Assembly: GCA_910577665.1 (NCBI GenBank)
Contig: CAJTOJ010000005.1
Coordinates: 1 to 55,710 of the forward strand
Length of the DNA stretch: 55,710 nucleotides
Reading direction: 5' to 3'
DNA from: an uncultured Acetatifactor sp.
GTDB taxonomy: Bacteria; Bacillota; Clostridia; Lachnospirales; Lachnospiraceae
The notes beneath the pieces were generated by a model. The model was not told the origin of the DNA, searched no databases, and saw only the letters and a list, made by a program, of their open reading frames with translations. The translations under genes were made by a program, and so were the position numbers. Every line of letters starts with the position of its first letter. Positions within the stretch are counted from its first letter, which is position 1. Below, piece after piece: positions 25,055 to 33,505 of the stretch.

Positions 25055-28000
25055 ATGGAAACAGGGAAAACGACTGGAAACGGAAACAGCCAAGAACAAG
25101 CCACAGCAATGGGAGCGGTGACGAAGAAAATACAACATATCGGAAGAATAACCTTGGACCTGACATATGACTCCGTCCAGGATCCGTATGACCAGGATCC
25201 TGTGGCAGAAGAACTGCTGCAGATTGCCAGGGGACAGGATCCGGCAGAATATTCCCGCATCATAGAAGAGCAGCCAGACTGGGAGAAGTTGTACCATCTC
25301 TCCCCCCTGCGGGAAAATATTGTGGAGTGGCTGCCCATGGACAAGACCATGAAGGTGCTGGAAGTGGGGGCTGGCTGTGGGGCCGTCACAGGGGTCTTCT
25401 CCCGGAAAGCCGGGCAGGCAGACTGTTTGGAATTGTCAAAAAAACGAAGCTTGATCAACGCATACCGTCATAGGGACTATGGCAATATTACGCTCCATGT
25501 GGGACATTTCCAGGACATAGAGCCTTCCCTTCCCCAGGACTACGATTATATCTGCCTGATTGGTGCGTTTGCATACGCCCCTTCCTATTGTCCTGATGGG
25601 AATCCCTATGTCCATTTCCTGGATAAGCTCCGGGCGCATCTGAAGGAGGATGGCCGCATTGTCATTGCCATGGAGAACAAGCTAGGCCTGAAGTACTGGG
25701 CGGGCTGCAAGGAAGACCATCTTGGCACCTGGTTTGCAGGCATAGAGGACTATCCCCAGGGCGGCGGTGTGCGGACCTTCACCAGGCACGGCTTAGAGAA
25801 GATTTTCCAAAGCTGCGGAATAGAGGAATATGCCTTCTATTATCCCTACCCGGATTATACCTTCATGACCACCCTCTATTCCGATGCATACCTGCCGAAG
25901 CCGGGAGAGCTATCCAATAATCTCCGCAATTTCGACCAGGACAGGATGGTGCTGTTTGACGAGAAAAAAGCCTTCGACAATATCCTGCGGGAAGGCCTGT
26001 TCCCCCTGTATGCCAATTCCTATCTGGCAGTCATCGGGCAGAAGCCGGATATCCATTATGTAAAATACTCCAATGACCGCCAGACAGCCTTCCGGATCCG
26101 GACCCAGATCCAGCCTGCCGGCCCAGCCGGGGCAACAGGACAGGATAGAACAGTTCCAGGCTGTCAGGCCCCCAGAAGGGAAGCTCCCCCACAGCCGCTA
26201 TCCCTTGCCGTCAGGAAATATCCCCTGTGCCAGGAGGCCCATGCCCATATCAGAAGCATAGAGACTGCCTGCCAGAAGCTACAGGCCCGCTATCAGGGCG
26301 GGGCACTTCAAGTGAACCGCTGTAAGCTGGTGGAGGAGGCACCCGGACAGCAACCCTATGTTGAACTGGAATATGTGAAAGGCGTCACACTGGCCGAACT
26401 GCTGGACGAGCGCCTGGAGCGCAGGGACATGGAGGGCTTCCTGGCCCTTTTCAGGCACTATCTGTCCCTGCTGGACTACCACAGCGAGACACCGGTGGCT
26501 GATTATGATCCCATCTTCTCCAATATCCTGGTCAGCCCCCAGAATGCCGCGAAGCCTTTTGACCCCCTGCAAGGCAGCACCTGGACCCTGATCGATTACG
26601 AATGGACCCTGGAAAAACAGGTGGATACCAGGGAACTGGCCTTCCGCGCCATCTACTGTTACCTGCTGGAGGACAGGAAACGGAATGTGCTGGATCCTGA
26701 CCTTCTCCTACAGGAACTAGGGATAACAGAAGAAATGGCTGAGGAATACCGCAGCCGGGAGATGGCCTTCCAACGTTCTGTAACAGGGCAGCACTGTGCC
26801 ATGTCGGAACTGCAAAGTCAGATCGGCCACAAATGCTACAGGCCCCTGGACTTCCTGGAGAACATACACCTGGAAGATTCCCTGGGTAATATCCAGGTCT
26901 ACGAGGACAGGGGACAGGGCTTCCAGGAGGAGACTTCCTATTTCCCGGATGAAACTGTCATGGCTGACGAACAGGGCCTGCATGTGACGCTGACCCTGGA
27001 TGCAGGCCTGCAAAAGCTGCGTATCGACCCGGCCCATGCGGGCTGCCTGGTCCGGATCCGGCAGCTGGAGTGGAATGGCAGCCCCCTTCCCTGGACCGGA
27101 ACGGACAGTGTCGTGACATCCAATGGAACCCGGCTGGCTGACACAGGCAGTTTCGTATTCTCCACCCAGGATCCGAATCTGGTGCTCTCCCTGGAAGGAC
27201 AGCCTTCCCTGGAGACCAACACCTTGAAGCTGTGCCTGGAGCGCTCCTACCTGGGACCTAAAATGGCCCTGGAGGTGGAAAAGATGGCCCTGGCCTCCCA
27301 GGACTGCGCGGGTACGGGAAATACTGCCGATGACATCGGATGTGAGGAAAATGGCAAGGAGGAGGTGCCGCCCATGGGCAACCCTGTGAAAAAAAAGATA
27401 CAGGAAATCCTGGTCCAGAGAAGACACAAGCTCTACGAGAAACAGATTGCAAAACAAGCCCTGCCCTACGATATGTGGATAGAGGAACTGTTAGGGGAAG
27501 AGGCTGCTGAAATTGCCAGGTGGGAGGCAAATGCCGGGAAGCCTGGGGCACCGGGAAAGTCCCGCCTGTCTGTAGGTGTGCTTTCCTGGGAAGATTTCTG
27601 CAGGTATGTCCTGCAAGGGACAGGTTCCGCCGAGGAAAACTTACCGGACATCTGGATCGTCACCCCACAGCCCTCCTGCCTGGTACCGGATGCTGCCCTG
27701 GAAGTAGAGCGCTATTTCCTGGAGCACCCCTCCTGCGAGATCGCTTATGGGGATGAGGACGGCTATTTCAAGCCGGACTGGTCCCCGGACCTGCTGCAGT
27801 CCTTCTTCTACTTCGGAAATGTGTTCGCCCTCAAAAGATCCCTGGCAGAGAAACTCATGGCAGAACACTGGAAAGAGGTCATGACCACACCAAAAGCACA
27901 GGCCGGCACATCCCCGGAGGGTCCGGATGCGCTTCTCCTAAAAAAACAACTCTATGAGATCGTGCTATGCTGCATAGATGAGGCCGGGGAAGCCGGACAT

Positions 28001-29446
28001 CTGGACCGGATCCTTTTCCGTCCCCAGGATGCCTTTCCTGCTGCAACAGACTGGGGTATGGAGCCGGAATATGTGGAGTTGAAAAAGAGGCACCTGTACA
28101 CGGATGCGGAGATACCTGCCAGAAAAGAAGCGCAGGAACTGGTATCCGTGATCATTCCCTCCAAGGATCACCCGGATATCCTCTCCACCTGTATCCGTTC
28201 CCTGGTGGGAAAGACCAGTTACCAGAACCTGGAGATCCTGGTGGTGGATAACGGCAGCCGGGAGAAAAACCGGCAGAAAATCCTGGAACTACAGCAGCAG
28301 ATGCAACGGAAAGGAATGCTTTCCTTCCATTATATTTACCAGCCCATGACATTCAACTTCTCTGCCATGTGCAACCTGGGCGCCAGGGAAGCCTCCGGAA
28401 AATACCTGCTGTTCTTAAATGATGATATTGAGATCGTCTGCCCGGACTGGCTCTCCCAGATGGTTGCCAGGGGCGCCAAGGACTACGTGGGAGCAGTGGG
28501 GGCCAAGCTTCTCTACCCCGACTCGGACATGATCCAGCATGCAGGTGTCACCAATATCCATTTAGGCCCCGCCCATAAATTGCAGTTTTCCTCCGACAGG
28601 GAGACCTATTATCACGGCATCAACCGGTGCGCCGTCAATGTCAGCGCCGTCACAGGAGCCTGCCTGTTGGTCCGGAAAGCCGTATTTGAGGAAATTGGGG
28701 GATTTGAAGAGAGACTACAGGTAGCTTTCAACGATGTGGAGTTCTGCTTCCACCTGCTGCGGGCCGGTTATAAGAATGTGTGCTGCAACCAGACCTACCT
28801 GTACCACCACGAGTCCTTAAGCCGTGGTACCGATGACGGGGAGGAGAAGGTGGCCAGGCTCCACAGGGAGCTTGATTTCCTCCGCAAGTCATACCCGGAA
28901 ATGTGGAACCGGGATCCCTATTACTCCAGAAGACTGGTGACAGACGTCCTGGACAGAGGCTTCTATCCTGCCTGCCGCTTTGAGGAAAGCCGCATGTCCA
29001 AAAAAGCTGTACCCGTCCCCATAAAAGGGCAGCTCCATCCTGTCTGGCACAACGAGACCCTGTTCATGGGCCTGGAATTTGCCGGGGACGAGGCTGCCTG
29101 GAGAACCGGGATTCCCGGCGGCGGGGACTACTATATCCAGGGCTGGTCCTATGCCCTGCACGTGGATAACAGCCGCTATCAGAAAAGCCTGCTGCTGAAA
29201 CGGGTACAGAAAGACAGGGAGGAAGCCGTCCCCGGACTGTGGAAAATCCCCTTTGAGGAATGCTACCGGCCTGATTTCCAGGAAGGCATGACCCATATCG
29301 ACCATCCTGCCCTCTCCGGTGTCAGCGTGTGGATTGCCAGGAATGCCCTGCCCGCCGGAGAATATCTCATCGGCTTTTTCTGGGAGGATACCTGCTCCCG
29401 GCAGAAACTGTACGGCTTCAGCGCGGAGAAGATACGGATTGTCTGA
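25055..29446 (+). CDS. Methyltransferase / kinase-like / GT2 glycosyltransferase fusion protein
   Basis: The 1463-residue protein joins several domains. Residues about 30-300 form a class I methyltransferase with LEVGAGCGA (102-110). Residues about 330-560 look like an aminoglycoside-phosphotransferase/kinase fold, with DYDPIFSNILV near 483 and LIDYEW near 515 in the places of the catalytic loop and the metal-binding Asp. Next comes a region with no clear match. Residues about 1030-1260 are a GT2 glycosyltransferase (VSVIIPSKDHPD, LLFLNDDIEI near 1118 as DxD, and the late GGFEERLQVAFNDVEFC). A beta-rich C-terminal domain follows. Such fusions occur in rhamnan or surface-glycan biosynthesis, where glycan, phosphate and methyl groups end a chain, but no other glycan genes adjoin. 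AAGGA five bases before 25055 sets the start. A bidirectional terminator follows. Confidence 0.85.
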   Translation: METGKTTGNGNSQEQATAMGAVTKKIQHIGRITLDLTYDSVQDPYDQDPVAEELLQIARGQDPAEYSRIIEEQPDWEKLYHLSPLRENIVEWLPMDKTMKVLEVGAGCGAVTGVFSRKAGQADCLELSKKRSLINAYRHRDYGNITLHVGHFQDIEPSLPQDYDYICLIGAFAYAPSYCPDGNPYVHFLDKLRAHLKEDGRIVIAMENKLGLKYWAGCKEDHLGTWFAGIEDYPQGGGVRTFTRHGLEKIFQSCGIEEYAFYYPYPDYTFMTTLYSDAYLPKPGELSNNLRNFDQDRMVLFDEKKAFDNILREGLFPLYANSYLAVIGQKPDIHYVKYSNDRQTAFRIRTQIQPAGPAGATGQDRTVPGCQAPRREAPPQPLSLAVRKYPLCQEAHAHIRSIETACQKLQARYQGGALQVNRCKLVEEAPGQQPYVELEYVKGVTLAELLDERLERRDMEGFLALFRHYLSLLDYHSETPVADYDPIFSNILVSPQNAAKPFDPLQGSTWTLIDYEWTLEKQVDTRELAFRAIYCYLLEDRKRNVLDPDLLLQELGITEEMAEEYRSREMAFQRSVTGQHCAMSELQSQIGHKCYRPLDFLENIHLEDSLGNIQVYEDRGQGFQEETSYFPDETVMADEQGLHVTLTLDAGLQKLRIDPAHAGCLVRIRQLEWNGSPLPWTGTDSVVTSNGTRLADTGSFVFSTQDPNLVLSLEGQPSLETNTLKLCLERSYLGPKMALEVEKMALASQDCAGTGNTADDIGCEENGKEEVPPMGNPVKKKIQEILVQRRHKLYEKQIAKQALPYDMWIEELLGEEAAEIARWEANAGKPGAPGKSRLSVGVLSWEDFCRYVLQGTGSAEENLPDIWIVTPQPSCLVPDAALEVERYFLEHPSCEIAYGDEDGYFKPDWSPDLLQSFFYFGNVFALKRSLAEKLMAEHWKEVMTTPKAQAGTSPEGPDALLLKKQLYEIVLCCIDEAGEAGHLDRILFRPQDAFPAATDWGMEPEYVELKKRHLYTDAEIPARKEAQELVSVIIPSKDHPDILSTCIRSLVGKTSYQNLEILVVDNGSREKNRQKILELQQQMQRKGMLSFHYIYQPMTFNFSAMCNLGAREASGKYLLFLNDDIEIVCPDWLSQMVARGAKDYVGAVGAKLLYPDSDMIQHAGVTNIHLGPAHKLQFSSDRETYYHGINRCAVNVSAVTGACLLVRKAVFEEIGGFEERLQVAFNDVEFCFHLLRAGYKNVCCNQTYLYHHESLSRGTDDGEEKVARLHRELDFLRKSYPEMWNRDPYYSRRLVTDVLDRGFYPACRFEESRMSKKAVPVPIKGQLHPVWHNETLFMGLEFAGDEAAWRTGIPGGGDYYIQGWSYALHVDNSRYQKSLLLKRVQKDREEAVPGLWKIPFEECYRPDFQEGMTHIDHPALSGVSVWIARNALPAGEYLIGFFWEDTCSRQKLYGFSAEKIRIV

Positions 29447-29451
29447 GAAAA

Positions 29452-29483
29452 CGGCCAGGGAACCTTCCCTGGCCGAAATTTTT
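29452..29483. terminator. Bidirectional terminator between the fusion gene and glpK
   Basis: An 11-bp stem CGGCCAGGGAA / TTCCCTGGCCG is followed by AAATTTTT on the plus strand and TTTTCTC on the minus strand. It serves the two converging genes. Confidence 0.88.
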
Positions 29484-29499
29484 GATCCTATGCCGGTTC

Positions 29500-30996
29500 T
29501 CACTGCTCCTGTGCCCACACCAGGGCGCATTTTACCGCCCTCTTCCAGCCCTTCAGAAGCTCCTTACGCAGGTCTGCCTGCATGGCCGGATCAAACACTG
29601 CGCCTATCTGCCAGTTGGACCGGATCTCTTCCTTATCCCGCCAGTAGCCGGTGGCCAGTCCCGCCAGGTAAGCGGCCCCCAGGGCTGTTGTCTCAATGCA
29701 CCGGGGCCGCAGCACCTGGGTATCCACAATGTCTGCCTGGAACTGCATGAGGAAGTCATTGGCACTGGCCCCGCCATCCACCTTCAGGCTCTTCAGGCGG
29801 ATCCCGCTGTCCTGCTCCATGGCCCCCAGCACATCTGCCGTCTGATAGGCAATGGATTCCAGGGTGGCACGGATGAAATGCTCCTTACTGCATCCCCTGG
29901 TCAGTCCTACCACGGTTCCCCTGGCATACTGGTTCCAGTAAGGGGCGCCCATTCCCGCAAAGGCGGGGACAATATACACCCCGGCAGTATCCGCCACTGC
30001 CCTGCAGTACTCTTCGGACTGGGAGGCATTTTTCAACATACGCATACTGTCCCGCAACCACTGGACGCCTGCCCCTGCCACGAACACACTGCCTTCCAGA
30101 GCATACTCTACTTTCTCTGAGATGCCTGCCGCTATGGTAGTCAGCAGCCCCGAGCGGGACCGGATGGCCTGGCTCCCCGTATGCATCAGCAGGAAACAGC
30201 CCGTCCCATACGTATTTTTCACCTCACCCTGGTCAAAGCAGCACTGGCCGAACAGCGCTGCCTGCTGGTCCCCTGCCGCCCCTGCAATGGGAATCTCCCC
30301 GCCCAGCACGGAGGCATCCGTATGGCCGTACACCTGGCTGGAGGGCCTCACCTGGGGCAGGATGCCGGCCGGAATGTGAAACCAGTCCAGGATTTCTTCA
30401 TCCCAGCACAATCTGTGGATATCATACAGCATAGTACGGGAGGCATTGGTATAGTCCGTCACATGGACAGCCCCCTTGGTCAGGTTCCAGATCAGCCAGG
30501 TGTCAACTGTACCGAACAACAATTCTCCCCTTTCGGCCCTCTCCCTGGCACCGGGCACCCGCTCCAGGATCCAGGCAATCTTGGAGGCACTGAAGTAAGC
30601 ATCCGGCACCAGTCCGGTCTTCTCCCGGATCACCTGGTCAAAGCCGTCCTCCTTCAAAGCCTCGATCTGTTCCGCTGTCCGGCGGCACTGCCATACAATG
30701 GCATTGTACACCGGTTCCCCTGTGGCCTTGTCCCAGAGAATGGTGGTCTCCCGCTGGTTGGTAATACCGATGGCCTCGATCTGTTCCGGAGCTGCCCCCA
30801 CCATGGCCATACACTCTGTGGCCACCGCCAGCTGGGAGGACCAGATCTCCATGGGATTGTGCTCCACCCAGCCGGGTTTCGGGTAGATCTGCCTAAATTC
30901 CTTCTGGGACATGGAACAGATATTGCCCACCTTGTCAAACAGGATGCAACGGGAACTGGTGGTGCCCTGGTCCAGGGCCATAATATATTGTTTCAT
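29500..30996 (-). CDS. glpK: Glycerol kinase
   Basis: This FGGY-family kinase has 498 residues. It starts MKQYIMALDQGTTSSRCILFD and contains FGTVDTWLIWNL, GAAGDQQAALFGQ, NTYGTGCFLLM and LKVDGGASANDFLMQFQAD, all typical of glycerol kinase. It phosphorylates glycerol to sn-glycerol 3-phosphate. The facilitator gene glpF and the oxidase glpO/glpA are not in the window. The start at 30996 fits the family; AAAGGAG is 12 bases away. It follows a small unknown gene by 35 bases and may share its transcript. Confidence 0.96.
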   Translation of the reverse strand: MKQYIMALDQGTTSSRCILFDKVGNICSMSQKEFRQIYPKPGWVEHNPMEIWSSQLAVATECMAMVGAAPEQIEAIGITNQRETTILWDKATGEPVYNAIVWQCRRTAEQIEALKEDGFDQVIREKTGLVPDAYFSASKIAWILERVPGARERAERGELLFGTVDTWLIWNLTKGAVHVTDYTNASRTMLYDIHRLCWDEEILDWFHIPAGILPQVRPSSQVYGHTDASVLGGEIPIAGAAGDQQAALFGQCCFDQGEVKNTYGTGCFLLMHTGSQAIRSRSGLLTTIAAGISEKVEYALEGSVFVAGAGVQWLRDSMRMLKNASQSEEYCRAVADTAGVYIVPAFAGMGAPYWNQYARGTVVGLTRGCSKEHFIRATLESIAYQTADVLGAMEQDSGIRLKSLKVDGGASANDFLMQFQADIVDTQVLRPRCIETTALGAAYLAGLATGYWRDKEEIRSNWQIGAVFDPAMQADLRKELLKGWKRAVKCALVWAQEQ

Positions 30997-31031
30997 CAGA
31001 TAGATACGCTCCTTTCCTGGGTCACTTTCTC

Positions 31032-31337
31032 TCATCCAGGTATAATTGCACCCGGTTCTGCAGGATTACAGGCTTCGTCTGCCATCACATCCTCCTTTGG
31101 TACCAGAAATGTGCCTTCCTCTCCATATGCCTCTGTAACCGCCGCAGGAATGGAAAACCCGGCTTGTACCTGGCCCTCCTGATCTACCATCTGGATCACC
31201 GAATAACACTCCTGCTCGGCCCATCCCTCCGGATGGAAAAACGCATAACAGAATCGTCTGCAAGCTTTTCCCCAAGGGGCAGGGAGGAAGATTCCTCCTG
31301 TCCCCCTGTCCGCCGTAGAACCGGATATCTTTATCAT
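31032..31337 (-). CDS. Hypothetical protein upstream of glpK
   Basis: I do not recognise this 101-residue protein. It has a Gly-rich start, several aromatic residues and Cys in the middle (RRFCYAFFHPEGWAEQECYSV), and an acidic Pro-ending C-terminus. No signal peptide or membrane segment is seen. AAGGA nine bases before the ATG at 31337 and the 35-base distance to glpK support a real gene cotranscribed with glpK. A second open frame of similar length overlaps it, so confidence is limited. Confidence 0.5.
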   Translation of the reverse strand: MIKISGSTADRGTGGIFLPAPWGKACRRFCYAFFHPEGWAEQECYSVIQMVDQEGQVQAGFSIPAAVTEAYGEEGTFLVPKEDVMADEACNPAEPGAIIPG

Positions 31338-31463
31338 AACGTAATTTCCTTTTCCTGGCAATAAAAACAACGGATCCATACCCGCTTTTCACAGTAAAAT
31401 AACCAGTAAAATCTTAGTGTTCTTTGAAAGCCGGTTTTGATTGTTTACCTAAAAAAATTATGG

Positions 31464-31492
31464 TTGACATTTAGTTTTCCACCCATTATACT
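31464..31492 (+). promoter_or_regulatory. Promoter of bioY
   Basis: TTGACA (31464-31469) and TATACT (31487-31492) are 17 bases apart, near the sigma-A consensus. GGTTGACA at the -35 box and TTGTCAAC near the start point form an inverted pair that could bind a repressor such as BirA. The arrangement does not match the known BirA site exactly. Confidence 0.85.
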
Positions 31493-31544
31493 TACTAATT
31501 GTCAACTGGATTTAATCCGCGTTGTCATTTTGCTCTCCTGACTG

Positions 31545-31566
31545 GTTACTGCCAGTGAGCAGTAAC
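31545..31566 (+). mobile_element. Remnant of the MITE-like family (internal deletion)
   Basis: Only the two ends remain: GTTACTG at the left and GTGAGCAGTAAC at the right. Eight-base flanks CCTGACTG (31537-31544) and CCTGGCTG (31567-31574) match at seven of eight positions, so the insertion site is still recognisable. The 22 bases form a small hairpin in the bioY leader. Confidence 0.65.
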
Positions 31567-31657
31567 CCTGGCTGCCCCTCCCGGATTTACGCGAAAACGG
31601 TTCGGGAGGAGTGGTCAAAAACAAACCTGAAAACCGAAAAACAAGGAGGAAACTATC

Positions 31658-32254
31658 ATGAACCACAAAATCAAAAAATTTACCGTAAAACAGCTGGCCC
31701 TGGTAGGTCTCATGACTGCCGTATTCTGTATCCTGGGCCCCATTGCCTTTCATATCCCCATCAGTCCTGTCCCCATCTCCCTGGGCATGCTGGCCATCTA
31801 TTTCATCCTCACCGTGCTGGGCATGAAGCTTGGCACCTTGAGCGTGGTGGTGTATATCCTGCTGGGGCTGGCCGGTGTCCCCGTATTCACTGATTTTACA
31901 GGAGGTCCCGGAAAATTATTCGGTCCTACCGGGGGCTATATCATCGGCTATGTGTTCATGGCCCTGGTCTGCGGCTTCTTTGTGGACAGATGGGGAAGTA
32001 AAATCTGGATCAGCTTTCTGGGTATGCTCTTGGGCACTGCCATATGTTATCTCTTCGGTACCCTGTGGCTGGCCCACCAGGCATCCCTGACCTTCCCACA
32101 GGCCTTAATGGCCGGAGTGATCCCGTACATACCTGCAGACCTCATCAAACTTCTCCTGGCTATGACCATCGGCATCCAGGTTCGGAAACGCCTGGTAAAA
32201 GCAGGACTTATCCCATCTTCTGCTTCGCCCTGCCAAAGATCCGAACCAGCTTAA
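31658..32254 (+). CDS. bioY: Biotin transporter BioY (ECF S component)
   Basis: The 198-residue protein has six hydrophobic segments and the BioY pattern VYILLGLAGVPVFTDFTGG with PGKLFGPTGGYIIGYVFMA. It is the membrane substrate-binding unit of a biotin ECF transporter; the energising EcfA/T genes are not nearby and are probably shared. The start at 31658 has AAGGAGG eight bases upstream. Its 3' end overlaps the converging HAAS gene by 47 bases. The cytoplasmic tail after KRLVKAGLI is not conserved. Confidence 0.93.
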   Translation: MNHKIKKFTVKQLALVGLMTAVFCILGPIAFHIPISPVPISLGMLAIYFILTVLGMKLGTLSVVVYILLGLAGVPVFTDFTGGPGKLFGPTGGYIIGYVFMALVCGFFVDRWGSKIWISFLGMLLGTAICYLFGTLWLAHQASLTFPQALMAGVIPYIPADLIKLLLAMTIGIQVRKRLVKAGLIPSSASPCQRSEPA

Positions 32255-32804
32255 GGGTCAGCGCCCACAGCAGTTTCCCTGCAAGGAATAGTACCACTCC
32301 CATCAAGATAGAGTAGAGCAACATCCAGATGCCTTCTGCCTGGTAGTGGAATCCGGCCAGTTCTATCTCCAGCATCACCCAGGGTATCTGGAATCCGGCC
32401 AGTTCTCCTGCAAACTTGACCGCGCCGGCCACCGGAGCCACCAGGCCGCAGAACATCAAGCTAAGTCCCAGGACACTGGTAAAGGGCAATAGAAACATCC
32501 CCCCCAGGCCCGCCAGGCTATAAAAGGCTGCCAGGGCACATATCCTGCGCCACCCTGACCATAGCCCGAGCCGGGCAGGCCCTTTCCTGTCACCTTCCCC
32601 CGTGATCACCTGGCTAAGGTATGCCCTGGCAAGTTCCCGGGCATCCCCCAGCCTCCCCAGGATCTCTTCTGGGGATCTTCCGCTGTTGCTCTGTTCTGTC
32701 ATCCCACTTTTGATCTCCTGCACGATATCCACTCGTTCTGACACGGGAAGTGGCTTCAAATATTTCTCCACCTTCTCCAGGTATTCCTCTAATTTCTGAT
32801 CCAT
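32208..32804 (-). CDS. HAAS/DUF1700 domain membrane protein
   Basis: The 198-residue protein has an N-terminal cytoplasmic helical region (residues 1-70, MDQKLEEYLEKVEKYLKPLP and SVERVDIVQEIKSGM-like parts), characteristic of the HAAS/DUF1700 family, and then about four membrane segments. Such proteins are encoded beside PadR repressors and are thought to take part in envelope sensing. The padR gene lies 91 bases upstream. AAAGGAG seven bases before the ATG supports the start. The third gene often found here (DUF4097) is absent. Confidence 0.85.
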   Translation of the reverse strand: MDQKLEEYLEKVEKYLKPLPVSERVDIVQEIKSGMTEQSNSGRSPEEILGRLGDARELARAYLSQVITGEGDRKGPARLGLWSGWRRICALAAFYSLAGLGGMFLLPFTSVLGLSLMFCGLVAPVAGAVKFAGELAGFQIPWVMLEIELAGFHYQAEGIWMLLYSILMGVVLFLAGKLLWALTLKLVRIFGRAKQKMG

Positions 32805-32895
32805 TGTTATCTCCTTTCTCTATTCCGGCCCCTGTTTCCCGGATCTGTCTTCCACATGCAGGGCAAAATATCTGTAGTCCTTCCCACTGACCCTC

Positions 32896-33240
32896 TCACG
32901 CCATATCCCCGTCCTGCCCGATTCCCGCCATGGCCTCCAGCAGATGTTCCCACTCCCCCTCCATGGCTTCCAGATATTCCTTCCCCTGCCCTGTGATACT
33001 GTAATATTTCCTGGGGGGCAGCCCTTCCGTTGTCTCCTGCCAGGAGGAGGACAGGCATCCCTCCTTCAGGAGGCGGCGCAGCAATGGATATACCGTGCTC
33101 TCCTTTGCTGCCAGGATGGGCCAATGCTCCAGCCTGCTGATGATCTCATATCCATAGCATGGCTTCCTGGCTATCATTTTCAAGATACACAATTCCAGGG
33201 TTCCCCGCTTGATCTGCGATTTCCAGTCTTCTATATGCAT
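32896..33240 (-). CDS. PadR family transcriptional regulator
   Basis: This winged-helix regulator has 114 residues: RGTLELCILKMIARKPCYGYEII (helix-turn-helix entry), STVYPLLRRLLKEGCLSSSW and PRKYYSITGQGKEYLEAM (wing and last helix) are typical. It probably represses its own operon with the HAAS gene. GGAGG eight bases before the ATG sets the start. A promoter lies directly upstream. Confidence 0.93.
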   Translation of the reverse strand: MHIEDWKSQIKRGTLELCILKMIARKPCYGYEIISRLEHWPILAAKESTVYPLLRRLLKEGCLSSSWQETTEGLPPRKYYSITGQGKEYLEAMEGEWEHLLEAMAGIGQDGDMA

Positions 33241-33262
33241 ATACTATTCCTCCGATAAGTAT

Positions 33263-33291
33263 ATCGTACTACATAGTATATATAATGTCAA
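33263..33291 (-). promoter_or_regulatory. Promoter of padR-HAAS
   Basis: TTGACA (33291-33286) and TACGAT (33268-33263) are 17 bases apart on the minus strand. The AT-rich segment around them is likely to hold the PadR operator, but I cannot define a dyad. Confidence 0.6.
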
Positions 33292-33403
33292 CAATATATC
33301 AAAGTTTTCGCCCAGTCATTGGAAACACTGGTAACCGTTCCGTGCCCTGTCTGAACAAACACTGCCCTGCCAATAAGCAGATATTGGTTTTTGCGAAAAA
33401 ACA

Positions 33404-33432
33404 TTGTCCCTCAAACTTTTGTCATGTATAAT
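33404..33432 (+). promoter_or_regulatory. Promoter of the cyclase signalling operon
   Basis: TTGTCC (33404-33409) and TATAAT (33427-33432) are 17 bases apart. The transcript would start near 33439, about 67 bases before the MBL gene. Confidence 0.75.
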
Positions 33433-33505
33433 GGGTAGCAGCAGAACCCTCTGCATTCTTGGCACAGGCAGTCAATCCCCTGTTGCCTGCCATACTTAGG
33501 AAAGG

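Larger units (their letters stand above)
31338..31657. other. Gene-free stretch upstream of bioY
   Basis: This 320-base stretch between divergent genes holds the bioY promoter and a leader of about 160 bases. The leader contains the 22-bp element remnant (31545-31566) and a hairpin CCTCCCG / CGGGAGG (about 31575-31608) before the ribosome binding site AAGGAGG. I recognise no known riboswitch. No clear minus-strand promoter for the small gene is visible. Confidence 0.7.

Noticed and set aside
31441..31508. BirA operator before bioY
   Set aside because: TTGTTTACC and GGTTGACAT are only 12 bases apart, and the other pair GGTTGACA / TTGTCAAC has the wrong order of half sites. It is a candidate only, so it was not listed as a feature.
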